In this document: positions 60,025 through 64,000 of the stretch, one piece after another
Numbering within the stretch: position 1 is the stretch's first letter
Layout: the number at the start of each line of letters is the position of its first letter
NCBI GenBank assembly: GCA_008360975.2
Contig: CM039211.1
Span: forward strand, 25,538,558-25,602,557
Direction: 5' to 3'
DNA length: 64,000 bases
From: Lichenostomus cassidix
Taxonomy: Eukaryota; Chordata; Aves; Passeriformes; Meliphagidae
Made by a program: the position numbers and the translations under genes
The notes under the pieces: model-generated
Database searches by the model: none
Told to the model about the DNA's origin: nothing
The model's input: only the letters and a program-made list of their open reading frames with translations

Positions 60025-63000
60025 CTAAGAAACAAAACAAACAAAAAAATAGTATTAAAACTTCATTATGTGTACATTTGTCAGTGAGTTTCTTTCAGAT
60101 ACAGACCTTCTTAGCCCTGTAGCTTTGGTAATGGACAGCAACAGTTTCATGCACAAAGACATTCAGGTAAAGCATAAATAGTTTGAAAATCATAAAGACA
60201 AATATTCACAAACCCATTCCAGTAACACTTCAATTATAAAAAATCCATAATCCTTGATTTCCAATTAACATAATGCTTTGTAGAAAATCTTAAAGTCTTT
60301 TCTAAAACCTCTAAATGATAACACTGAAGGCAAGCACAAGATGTGGTAACTAATCCAAAAACGTCTGAAAGCTGAAATTTCAGAGACTGAACACCCCTCC
60401 ATAGACAGCATCTCCCTTTCTCCTCATTTTGTAACTTACAGTACAGTATAGCTACAAAACTGCTTACAGGAAAATTTTAAAAAGAAAACCAAGTATTTTA
60501 AGACTACCTTCAAGTCTCAGACATACTCTGCAAAAAAAATAAAAAATATGTCCTCAACTGATGACATAGAAATGCTTTTAAGGAAACTGAACTGGAAGCT
60601 TGCATCCCATCCCTCCTTTCCCAAATTCTGAACATATCTAGCTCCTTGGATCTACTACTGGTCTCCAATGCTTACAACCAAATCAAAGCTGAACCTGCCT
60701 GACTAGTGATTGAGGTTTTTCCTGCAGATATGCAGAATCTTCAGAATTAATGTTTCATATAATAGAGAGAGTCTGGAAGGTATGACATTAGCCATCACCA
60801 GCTCCCTGTTATGGAAAACACAGTTTGATTAGGTGATGTTATATAATGACCATGAATTTTTAATACTAAAATGTTCTTCCTGTTAATAAATCTTTAACTG
60901 CAATTTTTAAGAAGTTCATTTTAACCATGTTTAGATATTTGTATAAGTACACAATCGTTTTTTTTTGGTTCTGTAACAACCAAAATAGCTTTTCCAATCC
61001 ATCAGTGCTGACAATACATTATCACATGAAATTATATGACCTCCACTTGCATTCTTCCAGAATTTAATTTCATTAATGCAGTTTTGATCATGTAGCCTAG
61101 CATCAGTAACTTCTCCTTCTCTACCATATTAAACAGGAGCTCCTTTGGATTTTTTCTGCCATAATTTACCTCCCTAATTTTATCTCTCATTTGGTAACAA
61201 CTTAGGATCCCAACCTCGCACTTCCTTACTCTATTTCCAAACAAGTCTCACACTTTTTTTGAGGATACTCCTCCTAATGAAATAACCATAACTGATTTTT
61301 ATATCAAGTTTCTCCTTTATGTTTACTATTACGCCAAGAATAAAACCTGACAACCAATTAACAATTTTGCCCCGGTGGCTGATCATTGCTGTTAGCTCCT
61401 TTTTATCATCCGTTTTCTACTTGGGATAGCAAGTCTTTGGGACACACTCAGTGTAACATACAGCATAACAAACTTTTTGTTCATGGTGAAGTATTGATGA
61501 CAGTACAAAAAGTAATTGCAAGTGTTTACCTTCTGGCCAGTTAACTGCTCTCCATAAAGTCTGAAGTTGCTGTGCTGTAGGTGTTTCAGTAGAGGTGTTG
61601 CATGTTGCAGACAGTAACTTTTCTAGGATTATCAAGTCATCTTCTGTAAGCTTATGTTCTTCAGCTGCACTGCCATTAAGTTCCTTTAATTTGCCTGTAA
61701 TAACAGTAGAAGAAGCAAGGTTTTCTGAAAATAGAACTTCATAAATCGAGATTTCGAATAAAGTGATACAAAGGCACTGTACAAACAAGTAACAACTATA
61801 ACAATTGAAGGTTTTTTGGGGGGGTCAGATTTTTAAATACTTTTTCCAATTTGATAATTTTCTAATTTCAAGTTTTTAATTATCAGAGTGATTGCTACTA
61901 TTAATTTCCCTTTAATGCTGCAACACGTGTCCAGAATTTGTAGAAAATTTTCAGAAAATGCCTACCTAGACATAAAAATGCAGAAAACCATAAGATCATT
62001 AGAGCTTTCATAACTGAAATACAACTCCTGTTTGCTCTTTTCTATTATTAGGTAGTAGAGACAATAAACCACATGTTTGTAGTGTGATCACAATTCCTGT
62101 ATTTTTTCTTAAGTCATGTGATCATGTTTTGCTTATGGCATGTGCTATATTCAAACTTCAATGTGATTTAAAAATCCAAGTATTGGATTAGTGTAATGGA
62201 TCTAGCATTAAGGAAAGGGTTTTTTTTAAGGCTCAGTTAGGCAAGTTACTTCCAAAAAATTTTAAAAAACATCCTTGATATTAAAAAACTGACCCAGTAT
62301 CTGTGTAGGATTGGCCTGGTCAAAGGTGACAGCATCCTTCTTCGGAAAATAAATATTTTCAACTTTAGCTGCAGCTGACTGGTAGGCATCCATTCCTGCA
62401 GAAAAGTAATACAAAGCATTCAACAGTTTACCAAGGTGTCTGACACAGAACAGTGTAACTCTCATAGAACAGTAACTCTCTACTGCTGGACATAACTCAG
62501 AAAAATACCTTTGGAAAAAACGTGAATGCAAATAGCTGTCATTCCTTGCATTATTTTTACATTCAAGGGTTAAAACTTAAAAGCAATACCTTCACAAACC
62601 ATTCTACCCTCATGTAAAAATTTACAAGTTGAAATTATTAACAGTCATGTCTTAATTATGTGAACTAAATACATAGTCACTTACAGGAATGGCTATTGCA
62701 GTTAAGACCTGAAAATAGCAAGGTCCTTTTTAGAAAGAAAGATCCCTTCTGCCCCTGAAATCTCATATTTTTATTATTTTCATAACGTGTTTACATGCTA
62801 GAAGATTTGCAGATATAACCAAATCACGGCACAAGCAATAGCAGCCTCAAATCTCCTTCTTTAAGGAGCAATTAAAAGCTTTTATCGTGACCTATAATGA
62901 TTTCCTAAACTCACAGGTCATTTAGTGGCTGATATTGTGTAATGCCTATTAACTATATATTTATCAGTTTCTCTGACCAACAACATAATTACTAGGAGAC

Positions 63001-63312
63001 CAAAAGTCCTCTCAAACAGATTATTATCATACATTGCAAACCTTGCGCGCATGATTCCCACATGTAAAGGAAGGCTCTATTATCCCTATTTTATTAATAT
63101 TTTCCAGGGTATAAGCAGCTTCAATCTGCTCATTATTTTTAATAAAGTATGAATTTGCATCAATGCAGAATTCATGTCAGAGAAAAAAAAACAAACCAAG
63201 ACATCAGGAATGTTTCTCATTGGCAGACATTCTCTCTTACCTGTATATGGATCGACCCCACCCCCTGGAGTTACTGCATTTGATGCTGAACCGGGAACAT
63301 AGCGACCAGCAC
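59459..63312 (-). CDS. PLAA: PLAA, phospholipase A2-activating protein (3' part, 4 coding exons; 5' part beyond window)
   Basis: Four exons (63312-63241, 62395-62294, 61694-61530, 60024-59459) join in frame with all junctions in phase 1. They encode the C-terminal ~300 residues of PLAA. First come repeated linker motifs ([10 protein letters not shown], then GVDPYTG), then [16 protein letters not shown] at the linker/PUL boundary. The PUL domain follows, with its Armadillo-like helices ([13 protein letters not shown], then [41 protein letters not shown]) and the end [14 protein letters not shown] (yeast Doa1/Ufd3) binds ubiquitin through WD40 and PFU domains and binds p97/VCP through PUL. It acts in ubiquitin homeostasis, endolysosomal sorting and synaptic vesicle recycling. 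The WD40 and PFU exons must lie to the right of the window. Confidence 0.97.
61530..61694 (-). CDS. PLAA: PLAA coding exon (second from last)
   Basis: This 165-bp exon encodes [20 protein letters not shown] through [14 protein letters not shown]. The acceptor is TTATTACAG and the donor GAAG|GTAAAC. It forms the first helices of PUL. The [10 protein letters not shown] junction with the previous exon reads exactly as expected for PLAA. Confidence 0.95.
62294..62395 (-). CDS. PLAA: PLAA coding exon (third from last)
   Basis: This 102-bp exon encodes [20 protein letters not shown] and then [13 protein letters not shown]. The acceptor is TTCTGCAG and the donor CTGG|GTCAGT. The IYFPKK and [10 protein letters not shown] signatures are highly conserved at the start of the PUL domain. 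Confidence 0.95.
63241..63312 (-). CDS. PLAA: PLAA coding exon (fourth from last)
   Basis: This 72-bp exon has an acceptor TTGTTAG and a donor ACAG|GTAAGAG. It encodes [20 protein letters not shown] and then PYT, with split Gly codons at both ends. The RYVPG...DPYTG motif is the repeated linker between the PFU and PUL domains of PLAA. The next upstream exon was not found before the window edge. Confidence 0.93.
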
Positions 63313-63559
63313 CTAACAAAGATGTCAAGTTTTTTAAACACCACCATCAGTAAACAGGTAATGTATACCTCTATTTTTTAGTTACTAGTTTTCAAACAGC
63401 ACTATTAAAGGGATTATTCTGCACTAAAGGAATTACAAAGAAATGTTCAACACTTCAAAGATTAAATCTATGCCCGTGTGTGAGGGTGTTGGTAATGACA
63501 GCATTCACAAGCTAAGTGAATCAAAGCTAGGAGACACTGTGTCATGGTCTCTGGCACCC

Positions 63560-63960
63560 ACACATGCAAAGAACTGTACCACAGCAGATACCTTATCCAT
63601 TACAAGCTCCAGCAGGAGGGCACACTGCCCAAGCCTTCTCTCTCTGTGTGCTTGGGCCAGGAGTGGCCTCTCCTGTGGGAGGTAGCCTCTCTTGCACAGA
63701 GGCCTCAGTAAGGCCTCCATCTGCAAAGACCACAGACAGCCACAAAAGCCAGGGAGGAGAGACAGCTGGACACAGAATGATTGTCAAGATGGGGAATACT
63801 GAAGGCTGTGAGTTCTGGTAACAGCACAAAGGCTTTTGCTCTACCTACAGATATGCAACTGCAGAACAGGCAGTGAATGCCCTGGCACTGCTGGGAACAA
63901 ACACCCAGCAATGATACTTAAGAATCAGCTGAGACTGCATCTCACATCTGAAAAAAGGGG
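63560..63960. other. GC-richer block in a PLAA intron, several frames open
   Basis: About 400 bp is distinctly richer in GC than the surrounding intron and lacks stops in several frames on both strands (for example 63505-63726 and 63593-63829 minus, 63564-63821 plus). That pattern suits a young or GC-rich inserted element such as an LTR. None of the frames resembles PLAA or another protein I know. Confidence 0.35.
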
Positions 63961-64000
63961 AAAGGCAAGCAGCAATGACAGGAAGCAGAGTAATCTCCCA

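Noticed and set aside
1..64000. CRISPR array, prokaryotic operon, phage or defence system
   Set aside because: The tandem arrays have no unique spacers, and the window has introns, CR1 LINEs and vertebrate genes; it is eukaryotic nuclear DNA.

Overview
This 64 kb window is vertebrate nuclear DNA, almost certainly from a bird. It has short exons with GT-AG introns, no operons, CR1-type LINE tails carrying pieces of reverse transcriptase, and a solo LTR resembling avian ERVL LTRs. Two neighbouring genes on the minus strand can be recognised, PLAA and CAAP1. They are also adjacent and co-oriented on human 9p21. Most of human 9p corresponds to the avian Z chromosome, so a Z location is a reasonable inference that the sequence itself does not prove.

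Layout. Positions 1 to about 38,900 form an AT-rich gene desert downstream of CAAP1. I find no credible protein-coding gene there. It holds a 67-bp-periodic A/C satellite (1794-2240), an octamer microsatellite (3762-3934), a 295-bp uninterrupted polypurine tract (5901-6195), a GGGAGA tract (19819-19906), CR1 fragments (17373-17929, 21390-21870, 24411-25188, 25290-25560, 28590-28850, 30798-31045), and low-repeat AT-rich stretches that look like conserved non-coding elements.

CAAP1 (39351-54370, minus) is complete. Six coding exons join in a single frame to give 303 codons plus a stop. Its first exon lies in a CpG island (about 53,960-54,560), with a CR1 copy directly upstream (54,600-54,978). 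Intron 5 contains the solo LTR (41,732-42,266). An intergenic gap of about 5 kb (54,980-59,320) separates it from PLAA and holds a strong nested inverted repeat at 58,987-59,036.

PLAA (59459 to beyond the right edge, minus) is cut by the window. The last four coding exons are present, carrying the end of the linker and most of the PUL domain. The two proteins have different jobs: PLAA is a ubiquitin-binding p97/VCP cofactor, and CAAP1 is an apoptosis modulator. They are linked only by synteny.

I did not find an undescribed biological system. The most unusual items are the higher-order satellite, the G4/H-DNA-capable purine tracts, several near-perfect hairpins, and two unassigned open frames near CAAP1 (53530-53808 and 57371-57586).
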